A stretch of DNA of 64,000 bases from positions 116,379-180,378 of the forward strand of contig DATMBG010000033.1 in the NCBI GenBank assembly GCA_035559535.1. Direction: 5' to 3'. Below the pieces are notes generated by a model that saw only the letters and a list, made by a program, of their open reading frames with translations, did no database searches and was not told the DNA's origin. Shown here piece after piece: positions 16,753 to 25,308 of this stretch (position 1 is its first letter; each line of letters opens with the position of its first letter). The stretch is from Candidatus Limnocylindrales bacterium (lineage in GTDB: Bacteria > Moduliflexota > Moduliflexia > Moduliflexales > JAUQPW01). The translations under genes were made by a program, and so were the position numbers.

Positions 16753-17691
16753 TTGAAAAAATTAGCTGTACCGATTCTCATCGTTTGTCTAACAGTCGGC
16801 ATGGCCGTACCGCTGATCTTTCACCTGGCTTATTTCTATTTCGCTGCTTATGTAATCTTGCAATATATCATTCTGTCGACGGCGTGGAATATCCTGGGAG
16901 GGTATACGGGATATGTAAATTTTGGTGTAGGAGCTTTTTTTGCTCTGGGAGCTTACACGGCGGCGATGTTAATTCTGAATCTCAAAACGAGCTTACCCGT
17001 TGCACTGATTTTTGGGGGGTTTGTATCGGCCATCCTGGGTATGGGCATCGGATGTCTCACGTTGAGATTGCGGGGTGTTTTTTTCGCCATCGCAACCCTG
17101 GCTCTGGCCGTTGTCCTTGAGACGGTTATCGTAAGTACACCGGCCTTGGGAGGAGCAAGGGGCCTGTATGTACATCGACCAAAACCTGTAGCCCCCTTTT
17201 CTACCTATCCAGAGTTTCTATACCTGCTCATGGTGCTATTAGCCCTGTTGACCATCTTTATCGCGCGATACATCGAACGATCCTGGATCGGTAGAGGGCT
17301 TACGGCGATCCGGGATAATGAAGAGGCTGCAGAATGCCTGGGTGTTCCGGTGTTTAAACTGAAACTGTTAGCGGCTACGATAAGTGGATTTTTTATGGGA
17401 GTCGCCGGTGCACCGTTTCCTTACTATATCACTTATCTGGAACCCCGGAGTACCATGGGAATGGATGTAACGGTTAACAGTCTGGCCATGGCTTTGATCG
17501 GCGGTACAACCACCTGGTCTGGACCGGTTATCGGGGCTTTACTATTAGGCACCTTACAGCAAGCCGTCACCGTAACCGTCTCCTCGGTCTTTAACCTGCT
17601 GATTGTAGGCCTTCTACTCGTTGGATTTGTTATTCTGGCCCCCGACGGTATCGTAGGACTCATCAGACGTTACCGGAAAAAGATTCTTTAG
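16753..17691 (+). CDS. livM: Branched-chain amino acid ABC transporter permease, LivM type
   Basis: A 312-residue permease partner of LivH. Recognisable segments include IILSTAWNILGGYTGYVNFGVGAFFALGAY and RSWIGRGLTAIRDNEEAAECLGVPV (ATPase-coupling loop). A third is SLAMALIGGTTTWSGPVIGALLLG. The start is a TTG at 16753 with GGAGGTGA, which contains the livH stop codon, immediately upstream, so expression is probably coupled. A 171-bp gap with an octamer palindrome and a 28-bp palindrome separates it from livG. Confidence 0.94.
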   Translation: MKKLAVPILIVCLTVGMAVPLIFHLAYFYFAAYVILQYIILSTAWNILGGYTGYVNFGVGAFFALGAYTAAMLILNLKTSLPVALIFGGFVSAILGMGIGCLTLRLRGVFFAIATLALAVVLETVIVSTPALGGARGLYVHRPKPVAPFSTYPEFLYLLMVLLALLTIFIARYIERSWIGRGLTAIRDNEEAAECLGVPVFKLKLLAATISGFFMGVAGAPFPYYITYLEPRSTMGMDVTVNSLAMALIGGTTTWSGPVIGALLLGTLQQAVTVTVSSVFNLLIVGLLLVGFVILAPDGIVGLIRRYRKKIL

Positions 17692-17715
17692 CTGGGAGGA
17701 CATCGGGGAAGTATA

Positions 17716-17807
17716 AGAGTATGGGGGTATGGGGGTATGGGAGTATGGAAGTGTGGAAGAATAAGTACTTATACCCCCATACTCCCATACCCCCACACTT
17801 CCATACT
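17716..17807. repeat. Octamer palindrome, family A copy 2
   Basis: The left arm is tandem octamers of GGGGGTAT/GGGAGTAT/GGAAGTGT type and the right arm their complement. They are joined by a small AATAAGTACTTATA palindromic loop near 17760-17773. It lies inside the liv operon between livM and livG. Confidence 0.85.
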
Positions 17808-17816
17808 AGTACGGGC

Positions 17817-17844
17817 GTAGGGGCGTAAGGCCTTACGCCCCTAC
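17817..17844. repeat. 28-bp palindrome, family B
   Basis: A perfect 28-bp palindrome: the left half GTAGGGGCGTAAGG is followed directly by its reverse complement. It is adjacent to the octamer palindrome and 18 bp upstream of livG. Confidence 0.85.
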
Positions 17845-17862
17845 TGTTTTGGTAGCAAATTA

Positions 17863-18588
17863 ATGTCGGTACCACTTCTAGAAGTAGAAAAAATTTCCAA
17901 ACGGTTTGGAGGTTTTCAGGCCCTGAGGGAGGTTTCCTTACATATTTATATAGGCGAGAGAGTTGGTTTAATCGGGCCGAACGGTTCGGGAAAGTCTACC
18001 TTAATCGGTATCATTTCCGGGCTTCAAGCCTGTGATAGGGGCAAAGTGTTTTTTCATAGACAAGAGATTACCACATGGCCGGCTTACCGGAGGGCCCGAC
18101 TGGGAATTGCCAGAAGTTTTCAGATTCCCAGGCCCTTCCCAAGTATGACCGTTCTGGATAATGTATGCATACCCCTTGAGTATGCGACCCATGAAAAATC
18201 CTCACAATCCCAGGTAGTAGACGAGGCCCAGCAGATTCTTCAGCGGGTTGGGTTGATCTCAAAGAGGAATGTAAAATCCACCGAATTGACTCAAATTGAT
18301 CTGCGAAGGTTAGAACTGGCCCGAGCGCTGGCGATTAAACCAAAACTACTCCTGTTAGATGAAGTCATGGCCGGATTGTCTACCGGGGAAGTAGACGAAC
18401 TTCTTGGACTTCTTTACGAGCTAAATCGGCAAGGTATTGCCGTCGTGATGGTTGAACATATCATGAGAGCGGTCATGGGATTTTCCCAGAGGGTAGTAGT
18501 TCTCAATGCCGGAAGTAAGATTGCAGAAGGGACGCCGGAAGAAATTGTGAAAATTGAAGAGGTGGAGAGGATCTATCTTGGCGAGTAG
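17863..18588 (+). CDS. livG: Branched-chain amino acid ABC transporter ATP-binding protein, LivG type
   Basis: A 241-residue ABC ATPase. Walker A is GPNGSGKST, the Q-loop is near RSFQIPRPFPSMTVLDN (typical of LivG), Walker B is LLLLDEVMAGL, and the switch His is in VMVEHIM. The ABC signature is unusual: where LivG proteins normally read LSYGQQRRLEIARAL, this one has LTQIDLRRLELARAL, replacing the SxGQ core. Walker B likewise has EVMAGL rather than EPAAGL. The protein otherwise looks intact, so this may be a divergent subfamily rather than a decayed gene. Its last 11 bases overlap livF. Confidence 0.92.
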   Translation: MSVPLLEVEKISKRFGGFQALREVSLHIYIGERVGLIGPNGSGKSTLIGIISGLQACDRGKVFFHRQEITTWPAYRRARLGIARSFQIPRPFPSMTVLDNVCIPLEYATHEKSSQSQVVDEAQQILQRVGLISKRNVKSTELTQIDLRRLELARALAIKPKLLLLDEVMAGLSTGEVDELLGLLYELNRQGIAVVMVEHIMRAVMGFSQRVVVLNAGSKIAEGTPEEIVKIEEVERIYLGE

Positions 18589-19309
18589 ATTAGTTATAAA
18601 AGATATCTATGCCGGTTATGGAGCGGTCCAGGTCTTGCATGGTATATCCCTGGTGTTAAATGAGGGAGAGATGGTGGTTCTCCTGGGTACCAATGGTAAT
18701 GGCAAAACTACCCTGATTCACTGCATAATGGGTCTAGTGGTTCCCAACCTGGGTGAAATATATCTGGAACTGAACGGTCAACCTATGGAGTTAACGGGCA
18801 GATCCCCGGAAGAGATTGTAAATTTAGGAATCTCTCTGGTTCCCGAAGGGAGAAGGCTGTTCTCGAAACTGACCGTCGAAGAAAACTTGCTGGTTGGGGC
18901 CTATCGTAAAGAAGCCCGTAAAAGTTTACGCCAAAATCTGGCCTTTTGCTTTGAAACTTTCCCTATTTTAGCAGAACGCAGGCATCAATTGGCGGGTACT
19001 TTAAGTGGAGGAGAGCAGCAAATGCTGGCCATAGCCAGAGCTCTCATGGCTCAGCCACGCATTCTCCTGGTGGATGAACCCTCTATTGGATTAGCACCTG
19101 TCTGGGTCAGTCGAGTAATTGCAAAAATCAAGGAGCTCCAGGAGCGGTATGGGTTAACAGTTTTGATGGCCGAGCAAAACTTTCATCAGGCAGCAAAAGT
19201 AGCAGATCGGGGCTACCTCCTCATTGAAGGGAAAATTGAACTTGAGGGTCTTAATCCTGAAGAACTGGGCAAACACGAGCTTGTGAAAAAATACTATTTA
19301 GGGGTCTAA
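18578..19309 (+). CDS. livF: Branched-chain amino acid ABC transporter ATP-binding protein, LivF type
   Basis: A 243-residue ABC ATPase with Walker A GTNGNGKTT, Q-loop region SLVPEGRRLFSKLTVEENL (LivF hallmark), signature LSGGEQQMLAIARALM, Walker B ILLVDEPSIGLAP, and switch region LMAEQNFHQAAK. Here the signature is canonical, unlike livG. The start is taken as the TTG at 18578, giving MASRLVIKDIYAGYG with GGAGAGG about 8 bases upstream and an 11-bp overlap with livG. An in-frame TTG at 18554 would add an unlikely extension. LivF pairs with LivG to energise the LivHM channel. Confidence 0.93.
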   Translation: MASRLVIKDIYAGYGAVQVLHGISLVLNEGEMVVLLGTNGNGKTTLIHCIMGLVVPNLGEIYLELNGQPMELTGRSPEEIVNLGISLVPEGRRLFSKLTVEENLLVGAYRKEARKSLRQNLAFCFETFPILAERRHQLAGTLSGGEQQMLAIARALMAQPRILLVDEPSIGLAPVWVSRVIAKIKELQERYGLTVLMAEQNFHQAAKVADRGYLLIEGKIELEGLNPEELGKHELVKKYYLGV

Positions 19310-19346
19310 TCGTTAGAGGATTAAGGATTCCCGGTCGGGTTTGGAT

Positions 19347-20150
19347 TTATGAAGTACCATTAAACACCATCAAGATGCCTTCTAAAACTCCTCCTGCGAT
19401 GGCTCGGGCTTTTTCTGAGATGGTATAGCAATGTTCCAGAATTCCCCTGGGATCAATATCCCCCACTTTAATTCCCTGGGGAACCTGGATTCCTTCCCGA
19501 ATAAGTCCCCGAAGGACTCCTGGAATCTGGGCTTTTACGGGAGTTTGACCGACATATAGAACCGTTTCTCCGGCTTTTACCCTATCTCCGATCTTTCTCA
19601 TGTGCAGAGTCCTTCCAGGTCCTGGGGCCCTTAATACCCGTTCAGAAGTATATCCACCAATGACCCCGGGAACTCCCGTATCTGCTTCGGCACAACCCTT
19701 CAAGATTAACCGCCCGAGGTGATGGCCCCGATTGGTTTCCACTACCATGTGAACATCCTCACCAGCCCGGAAACCGGGACCCAAACCTATAACCAGAGGG
19801 GCATCGGATAGATGGGTTCCGAGATTTTTTTTTGCCAGTATAGCATCGATCAAAACATCTGGTTTTAGATCCGCCTTGATAGAGGCGACCGGATCTATTA
19901 GAACGGGAATAGCTTCCCTTTCCCATTCCTGAAAAATCTTTTCTAAAGAGTCGACATATCTGGCTATAATCCCCTCGACTTCTTTTTCCCCCTCGTAGAT
20001 GGCTTCACTAAAAGAAACTTCTCGCCGGACTGCCAGAGGTTGTGGGATTTCGGTTATACAAACCTTAAAATGAGCCCGAGCCAATCGATGCGCAACGCCC
20101 GTTGCCATTTCGCCACCGCCCCGGATTAAAATTTTCAGATCTAAGGGCAT
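19347..20150 (-). CDS. yqeB: Selenium-dependent molybdenum hydroxylase accessory protein, YqeB/EF2563 family
   Basis: A 267-residue protein starting MPLDLKILIRGGGEMATGVAHRL, with a dinucleotide-binding-like N-terminus. VVGLGPGFRAGEDVHMVVETNRGH and APGPGRTLHMRKIGDRVKAGETV are characteristic of the EF2563 family. Members are found with selenium-dependent molybdenum hydroxylases and are proposed to help mature the labile-selenium cofactor. No hydroxylase or selD gene is in the window, so the role here is by homology only. The ATG at 20150 is chosen because AGAGGAAAA lies just before it; the longer frame to 20255 would overlap alr by about 100 bp. It is 7 bp downstream of alr. Confidence 0.83.
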   Translation of the reverse strand: MPLDLKILIRGGGEMATGVAHRLARAHFKVCITEIPQPLAVRREVSFSEAIYEGEKEVEGIIARYVDSLEKIFQEWEREAIPVLIDPVASIKADLKPDVLIDAILAKKNLGTHLSDAPLVIGLGPGFRAGEDVHMVVETNRGHHLGRLILKGCAEADTGVPGVIGGYTSERVLRAPGPGRTLHMRKIGDRVKAGETVLYVGQTPVKAQIPGVLRGLIREGIQVPQGIKVGDIDPRGILEHCYTISEKARAIAGGVLEGILMVFNGTS

Positions 20151-20157
20151 TTTTCCT

Positions 20158-21426
20158 CTAAGAGTAGCGGTATACCTGGTCATGTCCTCGAACGCAGACC
20201 ACTTTACCTTCTTTAAGGTAGACCCGTGGAACTCTGCGACCGATGGAGCAGACAACTTCGTAGGGAATCGTTCCTATCCAGGCAGCTACCTCAGTAGCTG
20301 TGATTTGGTCAGTTTCTTGATTTCCCAGCAAAACAACTTCATCTCCCACCCTTACCTGGGGAATTCTGGATACATCCACCATGCAGAAGTCCATACAAAC
20401 CCGGCCTATAATGGGACATCTCCTCCCTTGAATTAAGACTTCTCCCTTGTTGGATAAAAACCGACTGTATCCATCTCCGTATCCTACCGGTAGGGTAGCA
20501 ATGAGGCTTTCTTGAGAAGTTATAAAACTCCTTCCATAGCTGATAGGGGTTCCTGGGGAAACTCTTTTAAGGAATACCACTTCGGTTTTAAATTTCATGA
20601 CCGGCTTTAATGGAAGTACAGAAGCCAGGTCTGGGGAGGGGGGAATTCCGTACAAAGCAATGCCGGGTCTTACCATATTAAAAATGGGGGTCAGTCCCCC
20701 GGTGACCCCTTCAAACTGCTTCATCTGGTCGCTAACCAGTGCATTTAGCAGGCCGGCACTATTAGAGATGTGATAAAATGGTATCGGATAGCCCGCTTTT
20801 TTGACCTGATGGTAAATTTGATAGAACCGATGGATCTGAATTTTGACAAATTCATCTTCAGGTTCATCGGCTGTAGCAAAATGGGTTGCCAGACCTTCCA
20901 GTTCTATTCCAGGATATGTAAAAAGGATTTCGAGAAAACCGAGGGCTTCTGTGTAGGGAACGCCCAGGCGTCCCATGCCGGTATCGACTTCAACATGGAC
21001 TTTTACAATTCTCTCCTTTTGAATGGCCTGATGAGAAAGGGCCTGTACAGTTTTTAAGTCAAAAACAAAGGGGGTTAGCCGATAAGTAATAACCTGGGAG
21101 ACCTGTCGGTCCACTATTCCACCCAAGATCACAATGGGGTTCTGAAGGCCAGCTTCTCGTAGTTCTATTCCTTCTTCAAGGGTTGCTACGGCTAATTTCT
21201 TGGCTCCCGCCTGAATTAATTCACGGGCAACAGGTAAAACCCCGTGGCCATAGGCATCTGCTTTAATAACCGGTAAGATTTCAACCTGGTTTCCTACATG
21301 ATTCCGGAGGAGGAAAAAGTTATAGATCAGACCTTCCAGATCAACTTCAACAAAGGTAGGACGCAAAGCCAAAGAGGGAAGAACGGGAAAATAGGAGAGC
21401 AAGTAGTTGTTCTCCTGTTCTCCCAT
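20158..21426 (-). CDS. alr: Alanine racemase
   Basis: A 422-residue PLP enzyme making D-alanine for peptidoglycan. The PLP lysine is in PVIKADAYGHG near the N-terminus. The PLP-barrel motif MVRPGIALYG follows, and the C-terminal beta domain carries ISYGRSF (catalytic Tyr region), ATLPVGYGDGYSR and CMDFCMVDVS. The first about 20 residues (MGEQENNYLLSYFPVLPSLA) are an extension ahead of the usual RPTFVEVDLE start. A strong GAGGAGAGGGAG site before the ATG at 21426 supports this start. It lies between dnaB (41 bp) and yqeB (7 bp) on the same strand. Confidence 0.95.
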   Translation of the reverse strand: MGEQENNYLLSYFPVLPSLALRPTFVEVDLEGLIYNFFLLRNHVGNQVEILPVIKADAYGHGVLPVARELIQAGAKKLAVATLEEGIELREAGLQNPIVILGGIVDRQVSQVITYRLTPFVFDLKTVQALSHQAIQKERIVKVHVEVDTGMGRLGVPYTEALGFLEILFTYPGIELEGLATHFATADEPEDEFVKIQIHRFYQIYHQVKKAGYPIPFYHISNSAGLLNALVSDQMKQFEGVTGGLTPIFNMVRPGIALYGIPPSPDLASVLPLKPVMKFKTEVVFLKRVSPGTPISYGRSFITSQESLIATLPVGYGDGYSRFLSNKGEVLIQGRRCPIIGRVCMDFCMVDVSRIPQVRVGDEVVLLGNQETDQITATEVAAWIGTIPYEVVCSIGRRVPRVYLKEGKVVCVRGHDQVYRYS

Positions 21427-21467
21427 TCTCCCTCTCCTCTTATTTTTTTATATTTTTTTAGGTTATT

Positions 21468-22829
21468 TTAAAAAGGTTGTCCTTCATTCCGGTGAGAAGT
21501 CTCTAGATTTTCGAACCGTGTGTACTCTTTGATAAAGGCCAGTTGAACAGTCCCGACAGGGCCGTTTCGTTGTTTACCGATGATAATTTCGGCGATACCT
21601 TCTTGTTCTTCGGGATCATAGGCATCGGGACGGTAGATAAAGAGGACCACGTCGGAGTCCTGTTCCAGGGAACCGCTCTCACGAAGGTCTGATAATTGGG
21701 GTTTTCGGTCCGATCGGGTTTCTACAGCCCGGCTTAGCTGGGAGAGTGCAATAACGGGGACGTTCAATTCCTTGGCCAGGGCTTTTAAAGATCGGGAGAT
21801 TTCCGTAACTTCCTGCTGACGATTTTCATGTCGCCTCGTGGATCGTACCAATTGAAGGTAATCGACAATAATCAATCCGAGGCCACGCTCCGCTTTAAGT
21901 CGTCGGGCTTTGGCTCGCATTTCTAGAACAGAGATCGCGGGAGTATCATCAATATAAATAGGTGCTGCCGAAAGGGTTTCTGCTGCAGCCGAAAGGCGCG
22001 GCCAATCTTCTCGAGATACATAACCAGTTCGAACCCGATGAGAATCTACCCGAGCCTCTGCACATAACAGACGAATTCCCAATTGTTCCTTAGACATTTC
22101 CAGGCTAAAAATCGCAGTAGGAATCCTTTCCCTTACGCCAACATGCTGTGCGATATTCAGACAAAAGGAAGACTTTCCCATAGCAGGCCGGGCCGCCACA
22201 ATAATCAGATCGGAGGGTTGTAATCCCGAGGTAAGCCGGTCTAACTCAATGAATCCCGTGGGGATACCGGTAATAAATCCCTTCTTATCGTAAAGACTTT
22301 CAATGGTTTTAAAACTCTCTTTGATAACTTCCTTCAGGGGAGAAAATCCTTCTCGAATTCGGGTTTCAGAGATCTCAAAAATCAGCCGTTCGGCATCTTC
22401 CACTAATTGGTCGATCTCTTCCGACTCGTCATAACAACGCGTAGTAATTTGAATAGCCGCCTGAAGCAACCGTCGCGCAACGGATTTTTCATGGACGATC
22501 CGGGCATGAAATTCTACATTGGCAGCCGTAGGAACTACATCCACCAGGGCTGCAATATACGGAGGGCCTCCCACCTCGTCTAATTGTCCGCGCCGTTCTA
22601 ATTCGTTTTTTAGGGTGAGAAAATCGATAACCTCTTCCCGCTCCGAAAGGGTAATCATGCACTCGAAAATTTTACTATGGGAAGGATGATAGAAATCTTC
22701 CGGTCTGAGGAGCTCTAATGCTTTATAAAGGGCTTCGTTATCGATTAAAATAGCTCCCAAAACAGATTGCTCTGCATCCAGATCATGGGGTGGGAGCTTT
22801 TCAAAGGTCTTTTTAGCGACTTTGTCCAT
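21468..22829 (-). CDS. dnaB: Replicative DNA helicase DnaB
   Basis: A hexameric replication-fork helicase of about 453 residues. The N-terminal domain opens LPPHDLDAEQSVLGAILIDNEAL. The RecA-fold C-terminal domain has Walker A ARPAMGKSSF, LEMSKEQLGIRLLCAEARVD, Walker B GLIIVDYLQLV and LSQLSRAVETRSDRKPQLSDL. The last motif is KQRNGPVGTV. No intein is present. The start is either the ATG at 22829 or a GTG two codons earlier; no clear Shine-Dalgarno is visible for either. The gene order dnaB-alr on one strand is common in bacteria. Confidence 0.97.
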   Translation of the reverse strand: MDKVAKKTFEKLPPHDLDAEQSVLGAILIDNEALYKALELLRPEDFYHPSHSKIFECMITLSEREEVIDFLTLKNELERRGQLDEVGGPPYIAALVDVVPTAANVEFHARIVHEKSVARRLLQAAIQITTRCYDESEEIDQLVEDAERLIFEISETRIREGFSPLKEVIKESFKTIESLYDKKGFITGIPTGFIELDRLTSGLQPSDLIIVAARPAMGKSSFCLNIAQHVGVRERIPTAIFSLEMSKEQLGIRLLCAEARVDSHRVRTGYVSREDWPRLSAAAETLSAAPIYIDDTPAISVLEMRAKARRLKAERGLGLIIVDYLQLVRSTRRHENRQQEVTEISRSLKALAKELNVPVIALSQLSRAVETRSDRKPQLSDLRESGSLEQDSDVVLFIYRPDAYDPEEQEGIAEIIIGKQRNGPVGTVQLAFIKEYTRFENLETSHRNEGQPF

Positions 22830-22955
22830 AACCACATAATACGTAACGTATAATACCTAACATCATGGAACTAAAGAAAAACAAAGGAGGGAGACTCGCT
22901 GGATGAAAGTTATAAAGGCGTAAGATGTTCTACTTGTGAATCAGGTCTTTAATAA

Positions 22956-23037
22956 TGCCGAAGGGGGGACTCGAACCCCCACGAGTTTCCTCGCCACCCC
23001 CTCAAGATGGTGTGTCTACCAATTCCACCACTTCGGC
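22956..23037 (-). tRNA. tRNA-Leu (anticodon GAG)
   Basis: On the reverse strand GCCGAAG pairs with CTTCGGC as the acceptor stem. The D-loop region contains GGAATTGGTAGAC, and the anticodon stem CCATC/GGTGG encloses TTGAGGG, so the anticodon is GAG. A class II variable arm (CGAGGAAACTCG) and a T-arm with GGGGGTTCGAGTCCCCC follow. The length is 82 nt including A73. The 3' CCA is not encoded: the next bases read TTATT. Confidence 0.97.
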
Positions 23038-23375
23038 ATATCTTAACCTTTATCATCCTATTTACAGTAACAGAATAATGCGTAGATCGGTTTCTGTCAA
23101 TAAAAATGTAACAGTTAGGAGTCCGGGGGGGGCCGCAAGTTAGAGATTAGAATAAAAGTAGAAACTAACCTGGAGACTTCGGAGAAAGATTTTTTATCCC
23201 AACCTTCAATGCGTAACCTCTACACTTGTCTCGGACTTCAGTTCCCAATAAAACCCTTGACTTTTAAACTAAGTTAGCTAATTCTTAAAGAAATCGAAAA
23301 TTTTTCATCCGAAAGGCAAGGTCCAGGTTTTTGCCTTTTGTTTTGACTGTAAGTCACAAAGAGGAGGAGCTTGAT
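23038..23375. other. Intergenic region between tRNA-Leu and the kinase-like gene
   Basis: About 340 bp between divergent transcription units. It must hold both promoters. I see a G-rich run near 23125 and a T-run near 23191 but no convincing promoter pair, riboswitch or small gene. Confidence 0.35.
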
Positions 23376-24071
23376 ATGCCTGTTGTTACCATATCCAAAG
23401 AATTTGGTGCAGGGGGAACCGATATCGGAAGAAGGGTAGCCGAACTATTGGGGTTCGATCTGTTTGATAAAGAATTAATTTATGAAATTGCGTTAAGAGT
23501 GGGAGTAGATGAGAAACTTGTAGAAGAGTTTGACCAGGAACGTCACAGTGATCGGAAAGCATTTATCTCTAAATTTTTTGATCTTCACCCTATCGAGAAT
23601 ATACTGAATTACCTGGAAAGTTATATCGACAGACAAAAACGGAAGGAATTGGAAGAAAAACTGAATCGACCGGTAACCCCTTTCGATACCACAGGATGCT
23701 TTGATTCAGAAATCTATGCTAAGATGATGCGAGAACTTATGCATAGACTGGCTGCCCGGGAAAAAGGGGTTGTTATTATAGGTCGTGGTGGGCAATGTAT
23801 CCTTCAAGATTTTCCAAAGACCCTCCATGTGCGGATCGTAGCTCCTCTTGAGTTTAGAATTCAGCGGGTTATGGAGTTAAAAAACTTGGGCCGTGAGGAA
23901 GCCGAGAACCTTATCTATGAAGTCGACCTGAACAGTTCGGATTATATCCGACACTATCATGATGCCTATATTTCAGATCCTACCCTCTATCATCTCGTTC
24001 TTAATACTGCAAAATTGGGCCTTGATCACTCTGCCCAAACTATTTTGTGGATATGGAAACAAATTTTTTGA
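23376..24071 (+). CDS. Cytidylate kinase-like family protein
   Basis: A 231-residue protein starting MPVVTISKEFGAGGTDIGRRVAELLG, matching the cytidylate-kinase-like (AAA_26) family: a P-loop-like glycine segment EFGAGGTDIGR, the FDLFDKELI motif, and VVIIGRGGQCIL. A C-terminal helical part with Arg-rich lid-like sequence (RIQRVMELKNLGREEAE) follows. The ATG at 23376 follows GAGGAGGAG; the longer frame from 23331 has no such site. These proteins are related to CMP kinase, but their substrate is generally not established. It is upstream of an ECF sigma factor on the same strand (77 bp gap), so a regulatory link is possible but unproven. Confidence 0.85.
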   Translation: MPVVTISKEFGAGGTDIGRRVAELLGFDLFDKELIYEIALRVGVDEKLVEEFDQERHSDRKAFISKFFDLHPIENILNYLESYIDRQKRKELEEKLNRPVTPFDTTGCFDSEIYAKMMRELMHRLAAREKGVVIIGRGGQCILQDFPKTLHVRIVAPLEFRIQRVMELKNLGREEAENLIYEVDLNSSDYIRHYHDAYISDPTLYHLVLNTAKLGLDHSAQTILWIWKQIF

Positions 24072-24148
24072 AACTTTTTTGCTTTCCTCTCATCTCTTAA
24101 ATTGGAAAATGCTTTTTGAAAACCTTAATTTCTGGAGTAAAGAGATAG

Positions 24149-24682
24149 TTGATTGATCTTGTCAGCAAGGCCAAACAAGATGATGTAAACGCATTTCACG
24201 AACTATATAAACTTTTTGGAAAAGACATCTACAATTTTGTATATCGGTTGACGGGGTCTAAAGAAGATGCGGAGGATTTAACCCAAGAAACCTTTGTAAA
24301 GGCTTTCCAAGATCTTAAAAACTTAAGAGATGATAGCCGATTTAAATCCTGGCTTTTCAGTATTGCCAGAAACGAAGTATATCAAAAGGCACGACGACAT
24401 GGATCTCGGGTTAAACCCTTGGAGGAGGAAGCTATTCAAATACCCAGCACAGAAAAAACCCCGGAAGAAGCCTACTTACATGGAGAATTAAGTGATGTTG
24501 TTCAATCGGCCCTGGATTCGCTTCCTTTAAAATTAAAAACCGTACTTATATTGGCGGCTATTCAAAATCATAGCTACCAGGAAATTGCAGAGATTGTAGG
24601 ACGCTCCGTTCCTGCAGTCAAAACAGATATTCACCGGGCTCGACTTAAAGTTCGAGAGCATATTAAAAAGTATTTAAATTAA
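24149..24682 (+). CDS. ECF-type RNA polymerase sigma factor (RpoE-like)
   Basis: A 177-residue sigma-70 family protein with only regions 2 and 4. Region 2 is DVNAFHELYKLFGKDIYNFVYRLTGSKEDAEDLTQETFVKAF followed by FKSWLFSIARN. Region 4 is LDSLPLKLKTVLILAAIQNHSYQEIAEIVGRSVPAVKTDIHRARLKVREH with its helix-turn-helix. The start appears to be a TTG at 24149 with GGAG/AGAGA sequences upstream. The anti-sigma gene follows after 4 bp, so the pair is co-expressed. Four downstream genes on the same strand encode envelope proteins, suggesting that this factor controls an envelope function. Confidence 0.94.
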   Translation: MIDLVSKAKQDDVNAFHELYKLFGKDIYNFVYRLTGSKEDAEDLTQETFVKAFQDLKNLRDDSRFKSWLFSIARNEVYQKARRHGSRVKPLEEEAIQIPSTEKTPEEAYLHGELSDVVQSALDSLPLKLKTVLILAAIQNHSYQEIAEIVGRSVPAVKTDIHRARLKVREHIKKYLN

Positions 24683-24686
24683 CGAT

Positions 24687-25265
24687 ATGAACTGTCAACT
24701 TTGTTGCCAGGAACTTTCAGCCTATATCGATAAGGAATTGAACGAGAAAACTGCGGCGCAACTTCGTACGCATTTGATGACTTGTTTGAATTGTAAGACT
24801 GAGTATGAATCTTTGCTAAAGATGCAGGTTATGATGGATGAAGCCGAGGTTTTTGATCCTGATCCCGCCATCTGGATACGGATAGAGCGGCAGATTAGCA
24901 GGAAAAAAGTTGATTTCTGGGATAGGGTCCTCTCCACTCTTCAAGACTTGATAGCACGTTATGCTTATTTTATCCATACACCAACCCTGGTTGGTTCCCT
25001 GGCAGCTATCCTGCTGATCCTGATGACCTTCAGTTTGTATGATAAGTATCAGGAAAAGCGAACTTTGATGGCTTGGGTTGAAAAGCACAGCCCGACCCAT
25101 ATAAGCTTAGAGATTAATCCGTTTGGTTCTCAAGTTATAGAGAGTTTAGACGACAATCCGTTTGATACTTTTAAAGAGGTTTCCCTGGATCTTAATGTGA
25201 ATTACTTTGGGTCTTCATTTCCTTCAGAGAGCGAGACCCTGGAGAAAAATCCGTTTTCTCTATAA
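24687..25265 (+). CDS. Zinc-finger anti-sigma factor, membrane-anchored
   Basis: A 192-residue protein. The N-terminal zinc anti-sigma domain is CQELSAYIDKELNEKTAAQLRTHLMTCLNC, with the HxxxCxxC motif HLMTCLNC. A single membrane helix lies near residues 105-122 (LVGSLAAILLILMTFSLY). The C-terminal tail of about 65 residues would be periplasmic and contains three Asn-Pro-Phe repeats (INPFGS, DNPFDT, KNPFSL). It presumably binds the adjacent ECF sigma factor in the cytoplasm and releases it on an envelope signal. The M50 protease at 1.8-2.7 kb is a possible cleavage enzyme, which is inference only. The function of the NPF repeats is unknown. Confidence 0.88.
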   Translation: MNCQLCCQELSAYIDKELNEKTAAQLRTHLMTCLNCKTEYESLLKMQVMMDEAEVFDPDPAIWIRIERQISRKKVDFWDRVLSTLQDLIARYAYFIHTPTLVGSLAAILLILMTFSLYDKYQEKRTLMAWVEKHSPTHISLEINPFGSQVIESLDDNPFDTFKEVSLDLNVNYFGSSFPSESETLEKNPFSL

Positions 25266-25308
25266 GAAAAGACCATTTGGGATCTTATAGAAGAAAAGTT
25301 AATCAAAG

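Noticed and set aside
19347-20255. Long start for the YqeB-like gene
   Set aside because: It would overlap alr by about 100 bp and adds a segment unlike the family; the ATG at 20150 has a clear ribosome site and the family N-terminus.
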